Shown here: in pieces, positions 27,432-36,309 of the stretch | How the letters are laid out: every line of letters starts with the position of its first letter | Numbering within the stretch: the stretch's first letter is position 1 | Origin: Bacillota bacterium | GTDB taxonomy: Bacteria; Bacillota; Clostridia; Peptostreptococcales; Anaerovoracaceae | DNA length: 46,920 nt | Reading direction: 5' to 3' | Assembly (NCBI GenBank): GCA_017440275.1 | Contig: JAFSHN010000069.1 | Coordinates: 1-46,920, forward strand | The notes under the pieces: generated by a model | Database searches by the model: none | Told to the model about the DNA's origin: nothing | What the model saw: the letters and a program-made list of their open reading frames with translations, nothing else | Translations under genes and position numbers: made by a program

Positions 27432-28802
27432 TTATTTTGCTAATTGATAAATCGCTTCTAACATAATTTCAAGCCAGATTTTAAGTTTGTCAATTTCAAG
27501 ATACTCATTTGCCATGTGCATAGTATCTTCCTGTCCCGGAAGCAGACAACCAAATGCAACACAGTTTTCCATAGTTCTGGAGTAAGTTGCACCACCGGAT
27601 GACTGTGGCTGGCTTTCATAGTCGCCTGTTACTGTTCTGTAAGCTTCCATAAGAGTTGTAACCAACTTGGAATCCTTTGGAACATATAAAGGTCTTTCTG
27701 TTGAATGAAGCTCATATTCATAACCTGTACCTGCAACCTTTGCCTGTACCTTTTCTATGATAGAAGCCGGTGCAAAGCTTACAGGAATTCTGCTGTCGCA
27801 GCAAAGAACAAGTTTGCCGTCCTTAACATAAATCATACCTACATTCAATGTTAAAGGACCGCAGTCTTCGTCTGAACAAGCAACACCCATCTTTTCGCCA
27901 TAGAGGCAAGTTCCGAAGTGTTCGTTGTAGAAGTCTACAACTTCTTTTAATTCACCTGTGATTGACAGTTTGCCAAGTACATCCATCATAAAGCTGATGG
28001 CATTAACACCTTCCTGAAGATGTGCAGCGTGTGCACCTACCCCCTTTACAGAAAGGAGAAGCTTGTCTTCTTTTTCTTCTACCGTATAAATAGAAGGATC
28101 TTTAGCTTCAGCTATTGCTTTCTTCAGTTCATCTGCAAACTTAACATCTAATTCAACCTTTGCAGAAGATGGAACAGAGTTAAATGCATTACCGCCCTCA
28201 ATGAAAGGCATATCTTTAACTTCGCGAGTTAAAGTGTACTGTAATAAACCGAGTTCAGCATATGTGAGCGGGAACTCTGAGTCAGGGGAGAAAGCCATTG
28301 TAGGAAGTTCAGGTTTTACTTCATTTAAGTAATAGTTCATACACTTCCAATCTGTTTCTTCGTTTGTTCCGAGAATAATTCTGACTCTCTTGCTCAAAGG
28401 AACATTTAATTCCTTAAGAATCTTCATAGCATAGAGACAAGTTACGATAGGGCCCTTATCATCAAGAACACCTCTGCCGATAATCTTATCTTCAGTAATA
28501 ACGCCTCCCCAAGGATCTGTATTCCATCCATCTCCAGCAGGTACAACGTCAACATGGCCTAAAATCCCAACTAATTCTTCGCCTTCGCCATATTCGATAT
28601 GACCAACATAACCATCAAAATTTTCAGTTTTGAAACCCATATCCTGACCCAGCTTCAAAGCTGCTTCAAGAGACTGTGCTACACCTTCACCAAAAGGCAT
28701 GCCGGGTTTTTCTTCACCCTCAACGCTGTTAATTCTGCATAATGCAGCAATATCCTGCACTAAGGATTCCATTGAATTGTCAATTGCTTTTTTAAAATCC
28801 AT
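27432..28802 (-). CDS. pepV: M20 dipeptidase PepV/Sapep family
   Basis: Zinc dipeptidase that hydrolyses a broad range of dipeptides, cytoplasmic. 456 residues, normal for the family. The metal ligands are intact: LGHVDVVPAGDGW (His and bridging-side Asp), GRGVLDDKGP (bridging Asp), GTNEETDWKCMNYY (catalytic Glu and metal Glu), SPDSEFPLTYAE and, near the end, the SGGATYSRTMENCVAFG block with the last His replaced or displaced relative to PepD-type enzymes. It contrasts with the degenerate M20-like protein at 3962. It is first in an operon with the YfcC transporter. Confidence 0.92.
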   Translation of the reverse strand: MDFKKAIDNSMESLVQDIAALCRINSVEGEEKPGMPFGEGVAQSLEAALKLGQDMGFKTENFDGYVGHIEYGEGEELVGILGHVDVVPAGDGWNTDPWGGVITEDKIIGRGVLDDKGPIVTCLYAMKILKELNVPLSKRVRIILGTNEETDWKCMNYYLNEVKPELPTMAFSPDSEFPLTYAELGLLQYTLTREVKDMPFIEGGNAFNSVPSSAKVELDVKFADELKKAIAEAKDPSIYTVEEKEDKLLLSVKGVGAHAAHLQEGVNAISFMMDVLGKLSITGELKEVVDFYNEHFGTCLYGEKMGVACSDEDCGPLTLNVGMIYVKDGKLVLCCDSRIPVSFAPASIIEKVQAKVAGTGYEYELHSTERPLYVPKDSKLVTTLMEAYRTVTGDYESQPQSSGGATYSRTMENCVAFGCLLPGQEDTMHMANEYLEIDKLKIWLEIMLEAIYQLAK

Positions 28803-28843
28803 GACTAAACCTTCCTAAACAATTATTTAACACATACTCCTTT

Positions 28844-28872
28844 ATTGTATTAAAGTTCGTACAAAAAAGCAA
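28844..28872 (-). promoter_or_regulatory. promoter of pepV-yfcC
   Basis: Minus-strand -35 TTGCTT (28867-28872) and -10 TACAAT (28844-28849), spacer 17 bp, about 40 bp before the pepV ATG and after the rpe terminator. Confidence 0.55.
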
Positions 28873-28890
28873 GCATATTTTCTTCGAAAA

Positions 28891-28922
28891 CATTGAAAAA
28901 AGTGCATTTTTCAATGCACTTT
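28891..28922 (-). terminator. terminator of the queH-to-rpe operon
   Basis: On the minus strand AAAGTGCATT, loop GAAA, AATGCACTTT (28922 to 28899) is followed by a T run. An overlapping alternative stem pairs 28891-28900 with 28907-28916, and the two cannot form together. It lies 7 bp after the rpe stop codon. Confidence 0.88.
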
Positions 28923-28928
28923 GGGTTT

Positions 28929-29576
28929 TTACAATTTTTTAAATTCGATAGTTCTCGCAATTACATCGTCTGCACCGAATACAGCCGAACCAGCCACAAG
29001 CATATCAGCTCCTGCTTCTGCAATTTCAGCCGCATTATCAAGGGTAACACCGCCATCAACTTCAATTACAAAATTCAGACCCTTTTCTTCTCTCAATTCT
29101 GCTAATTGCTTGATTTTTTTGAGAGCAGACGGTATGAATTTCTGACCGCCAAAGCCGGGATTAACAGACATTACTAAAACCAAATCAACATCTTCAAGAA
29201 TATCTTCAAGCATTGATACCGGAGTTGCAGGATTAAGTGAAACTCCCGCTTTCACGCCAAGGGATTTTATTAACTGAATTGTTCGATGAAGATGAACACA
29301 TGCTTCTTGATGCACAGTGATAAACTCTGTTTTATCTGTAACAAAGTCCTTTATGTATTTATCAGGAGTCTCAATCATCAGATGCACATCATAATTTAGT
29401 TGAGTACAATTATTCAGACTTTTCATTACGGCGCTGCCGAAGCTTATATTTGGTACAAAATGGCCGTCCATTACGTCCACATGAATGATGTCTGCACCGC
29501 CTTTTTCAATTTTTTCTACGGATTCACCGAGTTTTGCAAAGTCGGCAGATAAAATAGATGGGGCTAATTTAAACAT
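28929..29576 (-). CDS. rpe: ribulose-phosphate 3-epimerase
   Basis: Interconverts ribulose-5-phosphate and xylulose-5-phosphate in the pentose phosphate pathway. 215 residues forming a TIM barrel. Signatures are LAPSILSADFAKLGE at the N-terminus, IHVDVMDGHFVPNISFG (metal-binding His/Asp), MSVNPGFGGQKFIP and EVDGGVTLDNA (catalytic Asp). GGAGG precedes the ATG. It is the last gene of the long queH-rpe operon, 20 bp after rsgA, and is followed at once by the terminator. The rsgA-rpe pairing is widespread in Firmicutes. Confidence 0.97.
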   Translation of the reverse strand: MFKLAPSILSADFAKLGESVEKIEKGGADIIHVDVMDGHFVPNISFGSAVMKSLNNCTQLNYDVHLMIETPDKYIKDFVTDKTEFITVHQEACVHLHRTIQLIKSLGVKAGVSLNPATPVSMLEDILEDVDLVLVMSVNPGFGGQKFIPSALKKIKQLAELREEKGLNFVIEVDGGVTLDNAAEIAEAGADMLVAGSAVFGADDVIARTIEFKKL

Positions 29577-29596
29577 AATTCCTCCTTGTCGTAAAA

Positions 29597-30469
29597 CTAG
29601 TACTTTCTCTTGGTTCTCAATTCATCTTCATTAGCTACATAAGACTTGTATCTTAAAATATGAATTTCTTTGTTTTTTACTGCTTCGCGTACGGCACATT
29701 CCGGCTCTTTCAAATGTCTGCAGTTATCATATCTGCACTGTCCTAAATACTCAGAAAACTCAGGATAGTAATTCATCAGTTCTTCCGGATTGATATCCGC
29801 AATCTCAAAAGAGGTAAATCCCGGAGTGTCAAAAAGCATACCGCCGCCGTCTATATTAAAGATTTCAACATGTCTTGTAGTGTGCTTACCACGTTTGGTC
29901 TTCTGACTGATTTCGCCGGTTTCCATTTTAGCTTCCGGATGAAGCACATTGAGAATAGATGATTTGCCAACGCCTGATGGACCTGCAAAAGCTACCTTTT
30001 TCCCTGCTACCATTTCACGAAGCTGTTCAATTCCCTGTCCGGTCAAACTGCTGACACAAATAACATTATATACATTCTCATAGATTGATTTTATCTTTTG
30101 CAATTCTTCCTCAGAAACAAGATCACATTTATTGATGCATATAACAGGCTCAATATTATGCAATTCTGCCGTTATAAGGAATTTGTCTATAACAGGATAA
30201 TTAGGTTCAGGATCCTTTGCTGCAAATACGACAATAAACTTGTCTATATTGGCAATGGGCGGTCTGATGAAATGATTCTTTCTCGGATATATCTCATCGA
30301 TGACGCCTTTGGTCTCATCTTCCTTAGTTAGTTCCACGTTAACTTCATCACCGACGCAAAGGGTTATACCGCGATTTTTAAATATACCGCGGCCCTTTGC
30401 CTCAATAATTCCTTTTTCAGTTTGTATATAGTAGAATCCTCCGATTCCTTTTATAATTAAACCATTCAT
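29597..30469 (-). CDS. rsgA: ribosome small-subunit biogenesis GTPase RsgA
   Basis: Late 30S assembly factor with circularly permuted GTPase motifs. 290 residues. An OB-fold occupies the N-terminus (about 1-65). G4 is INKCDLV, followed by G5, then G1 AGPSGVGKSS, the switch region GKHTTRHVEIF and G3 DTPGF. The C-terminal zinc site is Cys/His-rich (CRYDNCRHLKEPECAV). The ribosome-binding site is weak; it follows prkC by 9 bp and may rely on coupling. In B. subtilis the homologue is phosphorylated by PrkC, which fits this neighbourhood. Confidence 0.96.
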   Translation of the reverse strand: MNGLIIKGIGGFYYIQTEKGIIEAKGRGIFKNRGITLCVGDEVNVELTKEDETKGVIDEIYPRKNHFIRPPIANIDKFIVVFAAKDPEPNYPVIDKFLITAELHNIEPVICINKCDLVSEEELQKIKSIYENVYNVICVSSLTGQGIEQLREMVAGKKVAFAGPSGVGKSSILNVLHPEAKMETGEISQKTKRGKHTTRHVEIFNIDGGGMLFDTPGFTSFEIADINPEELMNYYPEFSEYLGQCRYDNCRHLKEPECAVREAVKNKEIHILRYKSYVANEDELRTKRKY

Positions 30470-30478
30470 TATATTACT

Positions 30479-32149
30479 TTATTCGTTTGATCCTTCTCCG
30501 GAATCATTACCGGACTCAACACCCTTGCTAATTACAATGTCTATTGCACTTCCGGCTTCAAGTTCAGACCCAGCCTTTTGATGCTGTGAAATCACCTTGT
30601 TCTTTTCTACCTGAGCACTTTCCTGATAGTCGATATCTCCAACCTTGAATCCGGCCTTAATAATTTCATTTTTAGCTGCGTCAACATCTTTTCCTAACAA
30701 ATCAGGAACAGTGAGCATATTCTTGCCTTTGCCGTCGCTGACCTCAATATCAATTTTTGTACCGGCATCAGCAGTATCACCGGGGTCAATGGATTGTGAA
30801 ATAACAGTGTTTTCCGGTTTGGTACTGGATACCTTTACAATCAAGCCCAGTTCAAAACCAAATTGTTCCAAATACTTCTGAGCTTCTTTGTAATCCATAT
30901 CTATGATGGAAGGAACTACCCCGTTTTTCTTGCCCAAGCTTATATTAACGGTGACCACTTTTCCCTTGCTGACTTTTGAATTCTTGCTAGGGGTTTGTGA
31001 TGTGATAAGACCTTCTTCCTGATCTGGGCTGTATACGGATTCTCCTTTTTCAAGCTTCAGTCCGATTTCTTCAGCAATATCGGCTGCTTCTTCAAAAGTC
31101 TTTCCTGCAAAATCCGGTACGGTTATAGACTCATTATCTCCACTGAACCATCCCATCATTGCACCCAGTCCTATGATTCCTGCGATTATCACTATAACGG
31201 AAGCAGCGATAACAAAAATTTTTCTCTTGCTTACGCCTTTTTTCTCGGAAGTTTCAACTACCGGTTTTTCCTCTTCAATACTCTTGCTTTCACCCTTATC
31301 TACAAAAATAGGATTGCCCATAACTTTTGTAATAAAGTCTATATTGTCCAGTTCCTCAATCAACTCATCGGCTGACTTATATCTGTTGGTCTGATACTTG
31401 TCAGTTGCTTTAGAGATAACTCTTTCCAGCTGCGGAGGAAGTCCTGCAACTGTTTCAGATACAGGAGGAACTGTGTTATTAATATGCATCAATGCAATGC
31501 TGATAGGATTATCTCCGTCAAAAGGAACTTTGCCTGTCAGCATTTCATATAAAACAATTCCCAAGGAATATATGTCAGAACGTTCGTCCACATAGGAACC
31601 TCTGGCTTGTTCAGGTGAAAAGTAATGAACAGAACCCATTATCTTATCACTGCCTTCTGCAATACTTTCCTTGCTAACTGCTCTTGCAATACCAAAATCT
31701 GCCAGTTTTGCAATTCCGGATTCTGTAATAAGAATATTATGCGGTTTCACATCTCTGTGTATAATTTGATTTTTATGTGCAAGGCTAAGTGCTGAAGCAA
31801 CCTGGCTTGCAATACTTATAGCCTCTTTGTAATCAAGTTTGCCTTTTTCTTCAATAATTTGACTCAGGCTCTTGCCTACAATCAATTCCATCACTATAAA
31901 ATGGATATTTCCTTCTCTTCCAACGTCATATACATTAACAATGTTTGGATGAGAAAGCCCTGCTGCCGCTTGGGATTCCTTTTTGAAATTTTCAAGGAAT
32001 TTTTCATCCTTTGCGAATTCAGGTCTTAATATTTTGATGGCAACATAGCGATTCAAAAGTCTGTCCTTGGCTTTGTATACAACAGCCATACCGCCTTCGC
32101 CTATTTTTTCCACCAATTCATATCTACCAACAAGTAATCTAGTACTCAT
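30479..32149 (-). CDS. prkC: PASTA-domain Ser/Thr protein kinase (PrkC/Stk1 type)
   Basis: Membrane receptor kinase that senses muropeptides or lipid II and phosphorylates cell-wall, division and translation proteins. 556 residues. The kinase domain (about 9-275) has GEGGMAVVYKA, the ATP Lys near K39, HRDVKPHN (catalytic Asp near D133) and DFG near 151. A membrane segment lies at about 311-333. Three PASTA repeats follow (about 341-405, 407-472, 475-545), ending in a short Gly/Ser tail. The start at 32149 has GGAGG 9 bases upstream; an earlier ATG two codons before is too close to it. It overlaps the phosphatase gene by 11 bp. Confidence 0.96.
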   Translation of the reverse strand: MSTRLLVGRYELVEKIGEGGMAVVYKAKDRLLNRYVAIKILRPEFAKDEKFLENFKKESQAAAGLSHPNIVNVYDVGREGNIHFIVMELIVGKSLSQIIEEKGKLDYKEAISIASQVASALSLAHKNQIIHRDVKPHNILITESGIAKLADFGIARAVSKESIAEGSDKIMGSVHYFSPEQARGSYVDERSDIYSLGIVLYEMLTGKVPFDGDNPISIALMHINNTVPPVSETVAGLPPQLERVISKATDKYQTNRYKSADELIEELDNIDFITKVMGNPIFVDKGESKSIEEEKPVVETSEKKGVSKRKIFVIAASVIVIIAGIIGLGAMMGWFSGDNESITVPDFAGKTFEEAADIAEEIGLKLEKGESVYSPDQEEGLITSQTPSKNSKVSKGKVVTVNISLGKKNGVVPSIIDMDYKEAQKYLEQFGFELGLIVKVSSTKPENTVISQSIDPGDTADAGTKIDIEVSDGKGKNMLTVPDLLGKDVDAAKNEIIKAGFKVGDIDYQESAQVEKNKVISQHQKAGSELEAGSAIDIVISKGVESGNDSGEGSNE

Positions 32150-32888
32150 GAACATCTTCCTCCGTAACCTTCAGGGCAATAACGGTAATGTTATCGTCCC
32201 CACCGTTTTTATTTGCTTCTTCTACCATATTTGAGCAAATATTCGACATTGTCGAACTTTCCTTTATGATTTCTTTAAGACGCTCATTGCTCACTTCATC
32301 ATAAAGGCCGTCTGTACACATCAGGAAAACATCATCTTTCATAATGTTTAACTGGAAGAAATCCGGTTCAACAGTTTCATCTGCCCCCAATGCTTTGATG
32401 ATGACATTCTTTCTTTCATCACAAGCCGCCTGTTCCTCAGTTAAAATTCCCGCCTTAAGTAATGTATGTACATAGGTATGGTCTTCTGTCAATTGTACCA
32501 ATTCATCATCACGCAAAAGATATACTCTGCTATCACCGATATTGGCAATATATGCTCTGCCCTCTTTGGCATAAACTATTGCAATGGTAGTAGCCATACC
32601 TCTGTTTTCTTCATATTTAACTGCCATATTATAAATCTTTTCATTGGCTTTATCCAAACAATCCTGCAAATAGTTAACCACAGCGTATTTGTTTGTCGCC
32701 TTCTCAATAGGATTATTTACAATGTAATTGGCAATTTCACTGACTGCAGTTCTGCTCGCTATTTCTCCCGCGTTTCCGCCGCCGACACCATCTGCTACCA
32801 GATATACATTTTCAGGTAAGAGCACAAAGCAAGCATCTTCATTGTTACTTCGCCTAAGTCCTTTGTCGGACTTGAATCCAACCTCCAT
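32139..32888 (-). CDS. stp: PP2C-type Ser/Thr protein phosphatase
   Basis: Metal-dependent phosphatase that reverses PrkC phosphorylation. 249 residues, normal length. PP2C motifs are present in order: SDKGLRRSNNEDACF (metal Asp), LVADGVGGGNAGEIAS, ANIGDSRVYLLRDDELVQLTEDHT, LMCTDGLYDEV and GGDDNITVIALKV. An AGGAGG site precedes the ATG. It overlaps prkC by 11 bp and follows rsmB by 9 bp. The stp-prkC pair is conserved in Firmicutes (PrpC-PrkC in B. subtilis). Confidence 0.96.
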   Translation of the reverse strand: MEVGFKSDKGLRRSNNEDACFVLLPENVYLVADGVGGGNAGEIASRTAVSEIANYIVNNPIEKATNKYAVVNYLQDCLDKANEKIYNMAVKYEENRGMATTIAIVYAKEGRAYIANIGDSRVYLLRDDELVQLTEDHTYVHTLLKAGILTEEQAACDERKNVIIKALGADETVEPDFFQLNIMKDDVFLMCTDGLYDEVSNERLKEIIKESSTMSNICSNMVEEANKNGGDDNITVIALKVTEEDVHEY

Positions 32889-32897
32889 ATATCCTCC

Positions 32898-34169
32898 TTA
32901 ATTACTTCTTTTTATCATTTTACATACATAAAAGCCATCAAGACCCTCTGTAGGTAAAAACTGTCTTTCCTCTACAAGTTCAAAGTTATTGTTTTTCTTA
33001 AGAAACGTTCTTACCTGATTTTCATTTTCGTCCTTATTCACAGTGCAAGTGCTGTAAACCAAAACGCCATTGTCTTTAAGATATTTTGAAGCACGTTCCA
33101 AAATACCAGCTTGGATTGATACGAGTTCTCTTAAATCTTCATTTTCTTTATATTTAATCTCAGGCTTACGGCGAATCACTCCGAGTCCGGAGCAAGGTGC
33201 ATCCACCAAAACTCTGTCTGCTAAACCGTTAAGGCTTGTATCGCCGACAATTCCGTCTAAAAGGGTTGGCTTAACAATTGATACTCCCAGTCGGTTTGCC
33301 TGCTCGGATATGAGTTTAAGTTTATGCTCATAAATATCACAAGAATACAATTGACCCTTGTCATTCATAGCTTCTGCAATAGCTAAACTCTTTCCGCCCG
33401 GTGCTGCACAGACATCTATAACAAAATATCCTTCTTCAGGGTCAAGTGCATCAGCCGCTAAAGCAGAAGCCTCGTCCTGTACGGAAAACATCCCCTGTTT
33501 ATATTCATCTGTGTCAAGAAGACCGCTGCCTTCAACATAAAGAATTCTTTTTGAATGTTTGCCTGATGCAACCTTAAAACCTTTGCTTTCAAGCCTCGAT
33601 TTTAGCATTTCAGGCGTTTTTTTCATAAGATTGACTCTTATGGACAGATGGGGCCTTTCATTGGAAGCCTTTAATAATGCTTCACACTTTTCTTCGCCAT
33701 ACTGCATAGTCCACATGTCAATAATCCATATTGGGAATGAATATCTGATGCTGAGTGCTTCTTTTTCATCATCCGGAAGTTTGATTCCATCTTTTTTCTT
33801 CAGATATCCTCTCAAAACACCGTTAATAAAGGTTTCTCTTCCTCTGCAAAGTTTCTTTGCCAGATTCACCGTTTCGTTTATAGCCGCGTATTCAGGAACG
33901 CTGTCCATGAACAAAATCTGATAAAGTCCCATCCTGAGAAAACATTTTTCTTTCTTTTTTACTTTATTAATACCTGATGGAATCAGTTGATTCAGATAAT
34001 AGTCAAGCAGCATTTTGTTTTCCAAAACGCCATAAACCAATTCTCTGACGAAAGCAGGATTTTCAGGTTTGTTTTCACTTATGAATTTGTTTAAGGTCAG
34101 GTTTGAATAAGAATCTTCTTTTTCGATTTCAAACAAAACCTGAAATGCCGTCTTTCTGTTTAAATCCAC
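32898..34169 (-). CDS. rsmB: 16S rRNA (cytosine-967-C5)-methyltransferase RsmB
   Basis: Methylates a cytosine of 16S rRNA with SAM. 423 residues. An N-terminal NusB-like domain (about 1-140, RKTAFQVLFEIEKEDSYSNL) is followed by the Nol1/Nop2/Sun catalytic domain. SAM binding is at DVCAAPGGKSLAIAE. The two catalytic cysteines are in DAPCSGLGVIRRKPE and VYSTCTVNKDENE. It begins with GTG overlapping the stop codon of the upstream metallopeptidase gene (TAGTG), which points to coupled translation. The operon position between fmt and stp is the usual one in Firmicutes. Confidence 0.96.
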   Translation of the reverse strand: MDLNRKTAFQVLFEIEKEDSYSNLTLNKFISENKPENPAFVRELVYGVLENKMLLDYYLNQLIPSGINKVKKKEKCFLRMGLYQILFMDSVPEYAAINETVNLAKKLCRGRETFINGVLRGYLKKKDGIKLPDDEKEALSIRYSFPIWIIDMWTMQYGEEKCEALLKASNERPHLSIRVNLMKKTPEMLKSRLESKGFKVASGKHSKRILYVEGSGLLDTDEYKQGMFSVQDEASALAADALDPEEGYFVIDVCAAPGGKSLAIAEAMNDKGQLYSCDIYEHKLKLISEQANRLGVSIVKPTLLDGIVGDTSLNGLADRVLVDAPCSGLGVIRRKPEIKYKENEDLRELVSIQAGILERASKYLKDNGVLVYSTCTVNKDENENQVRTFLKKNNNFELVEERQFLPTEGLDGFYVCKMIKRSN

Positions 34170-34861
34170 TAGTCTCTTCCTCTCAGGGCTAAAATTCTCA
34201 ATAAATTAGCAACAGCAGTTGCAAGAGCCGCAACGTATGTTAAAGCCGCTGCATTTAAAACTTTTTTTGCTCCCACATATTCATCTTCATCAACAATACC
34301 GAGAGCATCCATCTGGGCCATTGCCCTGTTGCTGGCGTCGTATTCAACAGGAAGTGTAAGCCCGTGGAACACGATAACGCTGGCAAAGAAAATAACACCG
34401 ATATTAAAGAGCAAATCCCCCATATAATAATTAGTATAAAGCAAACCAATTCCTGCAATAATGAGTATCCAGCTGAGACTGGAAGCAATATTTACTACAG
34501 GAACAATTGAGTTTCTGATTTTCAGCGGTGCATATGCTGTAGCATGCTGGATGGCGTGTCCTGCTTCGTGACAAGCTACGCTTACCGCAGCAATAGACTC
34601 AACTCCGTAAACAGTCTGGGACAATCTCAGAACTCTGTGTCTTGGGTCATAATGGTCTGTCAGGCTTCCGCTGATTGCCTCAATCTGAACATCATACAGC
34701 CCATTAGCATCAAGAACTCTTCTAGCCGCTTCCGCTCCCGTCATTCTTCTGTTATTTGCAATTCTTGAGTATTTTTTGAAATTTGATTGAACTTTTCCCT
34801 GTGCTGAAACTGCAAAAATCATTGCAGCAAATAAAATAATCATTGATAATCCGTAATCCAT
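34169..34861 (-). CDS. YugP-family zinc metallopeptidase, membrane-bound
   Basis: 230 residues matching the neutral zinc metallopeptidase family PF04298 (B. subtilis YugP). One N-terminal hydrophobic segment (about 3-20) precedes the conserved KKYSRIANNRRMTGAEAARR block. The zinc-binding motif is ACHEAGHAIQHA at about residue 98. Further membrane segments follow (SLSWILIIAGIGLLY and FNIGVIFFASVIVFHG), then LPVEYDASNRAM with the likely third ligand. The biological substrate is unknown. It lies between fmt and rsmB, a placement frequent in Clostridia, which hints at a housekeeping membrane role. Confidence 0.9.
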   Translation of the reverse strand: MDYGLSMIILFAAMIFAVSAQGKVQSNFKKYSRIANNRRMTGAEAARRVLDANGLYDVQIEAISGSLTDHYDPRHRVLRLSQTVYGVESIAAVSVACHEAGHAIQHATAYAPLKIRNSIVPVVNIASSLSWILIIAGIGLLYTNYYMGDLLFNIGVIFFASVIVFHGLTLPVEYDASNRAMAQMDALGIVDEDEYVGAKKVLNAAALTYVAALATAVANLLRILALRGRD

Positions 34862-34874
34862 TTTTTTCCTCCTT

Positions 34875-35804
34875 TTATTGCAAAACAGTTCCCGCTTCTA
34901 TTGCATGACCTCTCAAATAGTCACTTACTGCCATACGCTTCTTACCGGGAACCTGAAGTTCCGTAACAATGAGAATCTTTCCCCCGCAGACAACCTTGAG
35001 ACCCTCTTTGTCAGCTTCGACCACTGTTCCTGCTGCAGCACAGGATGTTTTATCTGTCGGAATGGCTTTCCAGAATTTAATCTGCTGCTCACCGTACTGA
35101 CAATATGCTCCCGGCCATGGATCAAAACCTCTGATAAGTCTTTCAATTTCTTCAGGGCTCTTATTAAAATCAATTTTACCGTCTTTTTTAGAAATAAGAC
35201 CTGCGTAAGTTGCAAGAGCATCATCCTGCGGAACAGCCACAGCTTCACCCTTTGCAATTGCATCTATAGTTTCAACAAGCAATTCTCCGCCTATATGCGC
35301 CAGTGCATCGTGAAGCTGACTGCCGTTAAAGTTTCCGATTTCGATAGCTTTCTTGCTGATCATATCACCTGTGTCAAGACCTACCCCCATCTGCATGATA
35401 GTTACTCCGGTTTCTTTTTCGCCTGTAACAATTGCCTGCTGAATCGGGGATGCTCCTCTAAGTTTAGGAAGCAGTGACGCATGCACATTGATGCATCCGT
35501 ATTTAGGTAAATCCAGGATTTCTTTAGGAAGAATCTGACCATAAGCAGCTACGATTATAATATCCGGATTGGAGGCTTTAAGACGCTCCATCACTTCTTC
35601 GTTGCCTTTTACTTTTTCAGGCTGAAGCACTTCGGTTCCATTGGCAAGTGCCAGCTCCTTGACAGGCGTAAACTGCACTTTTTTGCCTCGGTCTTTAGCT
35701 CTATCCGGCTGGGTAAATACTAAATCTACTTGGTTTCCACTTTTATACAGATAATCCAGCACAATAGCTGCAAAATCCGGTGTTCCCATAAAAACTGTTT
35801 TCAT
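34875..35804 (-). CDS. fmt: methionyl-tRNA formyltransferase
   Basis: Formylates initiator Met-tRNA using 10-formyl-tetrahydrofolate. 309 residues. MKTVFMGTPDFAAIVLDYL starts the Rossmann domain. The catalytic stretch is CINVHASLLPKLRGASPIQQ (Asn, His), followed by MQMGVGLDTGDMI with the catalytic Asp. The C-terminal OB-fold domain binds tRNA (from about 205). GGAG lies 8 bases before the ATG. It follows def by 13 bp; def and fmt are the two halves of the N-formyl-methionine cycle. Confidence 0.97.
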   Translation of the reverse strand: MKTVFMGTPDFAAIVLDYLYKSGNQVDLVFTQPDRAKDRGKKVQFTPVKELALANGTEVLQPEKVKGNEEVMERLKASNPDIIIVAAYGQILPKEILDLPKYGCINVHASLLPKLRGASPIQQAIVTGEKETGVTIMQMGVGLDTGDMISKKAIEIGNFNGSQLHDALAHIGGELLVETIDAIAKGEAVAVPQDDALATYAGLISKKDGKIDFNKSPEEIERLIRGFDPWPGAYCQYGEQQIKFWKAIPTDKTSCAAAGTVVEADKEGLKVVCGGKILIVTELQVPGKKRMAVSDYLRGHAIEAGTVLQ

Positions 35805-35817
35805 GAAATTCTCCTAA

Positions 35818-36297
35818 TTATTCTTCATCATATTCTTCATCAGCTGCACTTCTGATGTTTGTAGCCTTATCTATATACAGAATTCCATCCAAGTGGTCGT
35901 ATTCGTGACACATTACTCTTGCATCAAAATCATAGAATTCATAAACCTGCTTTTCTCCGTTTAAGTCCAAAGCTTCAATTTTGATATAATCGGGTCTTTC
36001 TACTGTACCAATCATTCCGGGAACGCTGAGACAGCCTTCATCATCAATCTGGCTTCCGCTCTGTTCTAATATCACCGGATTAATCATATAGTAAATTCTG
36101 CCTTCTTCAGGTTCGGCAATGAACATTCTTCTCATAACGCCAACCTGTGGAGCTGCAATTCCCACACCTTGCTGACTATGCATAGTTTCCAGCATATCCT
36201 CGAGTGTCATTCTGATTCTGTCATTTACTTCAGAAACTTCTCTGCATTTCTTTCTTAAAATTTCATCGCCTTCTGTAACAACATTTCTTAAAGCCAT
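35818..36297 (-). CDS. def: peptide deformylase
   Basis: Removes the N-formyl group from nascent proteins. 159 residues. The three family motifs are GVGIAAPQVG (motif I), EGCLSVPG (motif II, Cys ligand) and CHEYDHLDGILY (motif III, HExxH variant with both His ligands and the catalytic Glu). Its length and motif II fit the bacterial type 1 enzyme. A GGAGG site sits 5 bases before the ATG. The C-terminus is acidic (EEYDEE). It lies 12 bp after priA. Confidence 0.97.
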   Translation of the reverse strand: MALRNVVTEGDEILRKKCREVSEVNDRIRMTLEDMLETMHSQQGVGIAAPQVGVMRRMFIAEPEEGRIYYMINPVILEQSGSQIDDEGCLSVPGMIGTVERPDYIKIEALDLNGEKQVYEFYDFDARVMCHEYDHLDGILYIDKATNIRSAADEEYDEE

Positions 36298-36309
36298 AAT
36301 AACCTCCGT

